Source of the DNA: Acidobacteriota bacterium
GTDB taxonomy: Bacteria; Acidobacteriota; Vicinamibacteria; Vicinamibacterales; CAVVIG01
Assembly: GCA_003222555.1 (NCBI GenBank)
Contig: QHWL01000120.1
Location: forward strand, 5,860 to 13,131
Length of the DNA: 7,272 nucleotides
Reading direction: 5' to 3'
Under the pieces are notes generated by a model. It did not search any database, had not been told where the DNA came from, and saw only the letters and a program-made list of their open reading frames with translations. Shown here piece by piece: positions 5,793-7,272 of the stretch. A program made the translations under genes and the position numbers. The stretch's first letter is position 1. The number at the start of each line of letters is the position of its first letter.

Positions 5793-6713
5793 ATGCCGAA
5801 GCATCTGCGATGGCTCATGTGGACGGGAGTTCTCGTTCTCGTCCTGGTTGCATCGGGTGGCGCAAGCCCTCAGGGCAACCCCGATCCATTCGGTTTCAAG
5901 TTCACGACGGGACAGAGTATCCAGCCCATTTTCGAAGGCTGGGCGAAGAACCCCGACGGCAGCTTCAGCATGTACTTCGGGTATATGAACAGGAACTATG
6001 TCGAGCAGTTGCCGGTTCCAACCGGGCCTGATAACAAGTTTGAACCTGGCGCGCCGGATCGCGGGCAGCCGACGTTCTTCTATACCCGGATCCATCGTAA
6101 GGCATTCAGCGTCGCGGTTCCGCAGGATTGGGGCAAGAAAGAGTTGGTCTGGAGCCTGACGGTCCGGGGAAAAACGGAGAAGGCGCTAGCCTGGCTTCAG
6201 CCAGAGTGGGAGATCGACCCTATCTATGCCGGAAAAGCCCGGAATGCGGAATCGCTCATCAACAAAGCGCCGACGCTGGCAGTGGACGCGGCGGCGACGG
6301 TCACGCTGCCGAACACCCTCACGTTAACCGCAGCGGTGACCGATGACGGGGTGCCGAAGCCTCGAAAGGATCCACCGAAGCAGGCCGTCGGGCAGGAGAC
6401 TCCGCCGACCCTCAAACCGCTGCCCGGGCAACCGGAACTTCCGGTCAACGTCCCGCAGGTCCAAACGGACTCCGATTCCGCCCGCGGTCGCGGTCGGACC
6501 GGTCCTCAGGGACTTGTCGTCACCTGGATCGTGTGGCGAGGCCCTTCCGCCGTCACCTTTGATCCCGCCACCGTTGAGGTCAAAGATGGCAAAGCGATTG
6601 TGACGGCACGGTTCGCGACCCCAGGGGTCTATGTGCTCCGCGGCCGCGCCAGTGACGGCGAGTTGTCTGATCAGAAAGATGTAAACGTCACCGTCAGCGG
6701 ATCTCCTCAGTAA
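5793..6713 (+). CDS. Exported protein with an unknown N-terminal domain and a PKD/Ig-like C-terminal domain
   Basis: The protein has 306 residues. The N-terminus is a Sec signal (MPKHLRWLMW, then GVLVLVLVASGGA, cleavage near residue 24). Residues about 32-145 form a compact domain of unknown function with striking aromatic and charged stretches: FEGWAKNPDGSFSMYFGYMNRNY (47-69 region), GAPDRGQPTFF (86-96) and a strand pair ending LVWSLTVRGKTEKA. Residues about 158-303 resemble PKD or K319L-like beta-sandwich domains: TVTLPNTLTLTAAVTDDG (169-186), LVVTWIVWRGPSAVTFDP (241-258), GVYVLRGRASDGELSD (278-293) and a final VNVTV strand. A Pro- and charge-rich stretch (about 189-239) interrupts this fold. 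There are no cysteines and no obvious catalytic set. It lies 101 bases after the copper monooxygenase on the same strand, so a structural, binding or anchoring partner is a fair guess; no enzymatic role is claimed. Confidence 0.72.
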   Translation: MPKHLRWLMWTGVLVLVLVASGGASPQGNPDPFGFKFTTGQSIQPIFEGWAKNPDGSFSMYFGYMNRNYVEQLPVPTGPDNKFEPGAPDRGQPTFFYTRIHRKAFSVAVPQDWGKKELVWSLTVRGKTEKALAWLQPEWEIDPIYAGKARNAESLINKAPTLAVDAAATVTLPNTLTLTAAVTDDGVPKPRKDPPKQAVGQETPPTLKPLPGQPELPVNVPQVQTDSDSARGRGRTGPQGLVVTWIVWRGPSAVTFDPATVEVKDGKAIVTARFATPGVYVLRGRASDGELSDQKDVNVTVSGSPQ

Positions 6714-6721
6714 TCGAACTC

Positions 6722-6744
6722 CGTGTCGACAACGAGCTGACACG
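6722..6744. other. Weak hairpin in the convergent gap (terminator not supported)
   Basis: CGTGTC (6722-6727) is the reverse complement of GACACG (6739-6744), with an 11-base loop. It lies between the convergent stops of the Ig-like gene (6713) and the TPR gene (6790). No T or A run flanks it, so intrinsic termination is not shown. The rest of the 76-base gap holds nothing I can name. Confidence 0.25.
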
Positions 6745-6789
6745 ATCAACGTGACCCGCTGACAGCCACCACTCAGACCGCCGCGTGAG

Positions 6790-7272
6790 TCACGGTTGAA
6801 TCCCGCGGCTTCCCGTGGCTTTCGCCAACGCAATCTTCAGATTCTCGCGGGCGCGGACATTATCCGGCTGCAGCTGCAGCGCCCGGCGAAGGTGCGTGAT
6901 GGCTTCGTCGACCTCTCCCAGCGAACCGAGGCTCGCGCCGAGATTGTTGTGGGCTTCAGCCGAATTCGGATTGATGCGCACCGCCTGACGGAACTCCGCG
7001 ATCGCCTCCTTCGGCTTTCCTTGCGAACCGAAAATCTCGCCAAGGTTGTTGTGGGCTTCGCCGAGATCGGGCTCGAGTCGGAGCGCTTCGCGGTACTGAG
7101 CGATCGCGTCGTTCAACCGTCCTTTCGACCTCAACACGTTGGCAAGATTGTAGTGTGCGTCGGCAAAATCTGGCTCCGACCGGAGGGCGGCCCGGTAATG
7201 GCTGATGGCCTCGTCCACCTGCCCGAGTTCCTCCAGCACGACCCCGAGATTGTTGTGCGTCGCGGCATGCCG
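6790..7272 (-). CDS. TPR-repeat protein, C-terminal part (5' end outside window)
   Basis: The frame is open from the right edge to TGA (complement of 6790-6792), giving 160 visible residues. The GTG at 7239 is internal: the eleven residues before it (RHAATHNNLGV) are the first half of a repeat. Four complete 34-residue tetratricopeptide units can be laid out exactly (visible residues 1-34, 35-68, 69-102, 103-136), each with the N-L-G/A at the turn of helix A, the D/E-A-I in helix B and a closing Pro. A capping helix (DNVRARENLKIALAKA) and a short polar tail follow. TPRs are protein-binding scaffolds; long TPR arrays of this NNLG type are common in Acidobacteria, often with an O-GlcNAc-transferase-like or sulfotransferase domain upstream, which cannot be seen here. 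The partner is unknown. Confidence 0.87.
   Translation of the reverse strand, partial: RHAATHNNLGVVLEELGQVDEAISHYRAALRSEPDFADAHYNLANVLRSKGRLNDAIAQYREALRLEPDLGEAHNNLGEIFGSQGKPKEAIAEFRQAVRINPNSAEAHNNLGASLGSLGEVDEAITHLRRALQLQPDNVRARENLKIALAKATGSRGIQP
6865..7272 (-). repeat. 102-base tandem periodicity from four TPR units
   Basis: The ten-base word AGATTGTTGT or a one-base variant recurs at 6941, 7043, 7145 and 7247, exactly 102 bases apart. This matches the 34-codon TPR unit. The repeat is at protein level with partial DNA identity; it is part of the coding sequence and not a separate element. Confidence 0.7.

Noticed and set aside
6324..6833. A minus-strand ORF under the Ig-like gene
   Set aside because: It is Gly/Arg-rich, antisense to a gene with a good start and signal peptide, and runs into the TPR gene's 3' end out of frame.
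6865..7272. 102-base periodicity considered as a possible non-coding repeat array
   Set aside because: The period equals 34 codons and each unit translates into a standard TPR, so the coding sequence explains it.

Overview
The window looks like a chromosomal piece of a high-GC member of the Acidobacteriota, probably from the Vicinamibacteria side. This is inferred from gene content, with no marker gene to prove it. The pointers are a VWFA protein of the type common in Acidobacteria, a long Oar-like TonB-dependent receptor with an N-terminal carboxypeptidase-regulatory domain, and a secreted cytochrome c / copper monooxygenase of a kind I associate with soil Acidobacteria. I see no mobile element, CRISPR array, tRNA or rRNA.

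Left part (1-1055): the 3' end of a VWFA-domain gene (+), then a convergent, previously unlisted 28-residue single-span membrane protein (-, 571-657) with a strong ribosome binding site. Divergent from it is a frataxin-like gene, cyaY (+, 720-1055).

Middle (1064-4082, minus strand): one TonB-dependent outer-membrane receptor gene, broken into two overlapping frames by a +1 frameshift near a C4 run at 2912-2915. Removing one base there restores a 1005-residue protein. Its stop lies 8 bases from the cyaY stop, tail to tail.

Right part: a 229-base divergent promoter region separates the receptor from a two-gene plus-strand unit. The first gene (4312-5691) encodes an exported fusion of a CxxCH cytochrome c domain with a PHM/DBH-type dicopper monooxygenase that keeps every expected copper ligand. 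The second (5793-6713) encodes an exported protein with an unknown conserved N-terminal domain and a PKD/Ig-like C-terminal domain that carries a Pro-rich insertion. Both leaders have inverted repeats close to their ribosome binding sites. The window ends in the 3' part of a convergent TPR-protein gene (-).

Hypothesis: the monooxygenase, its Ig-like partner and perhaps the divergent TonB receptor form one cell-envelope oxidation and uptake module. In it the heme domain would supply electrons to the copper centres in place of soluble ascorbate. The substrate cannot be read from the sequence.
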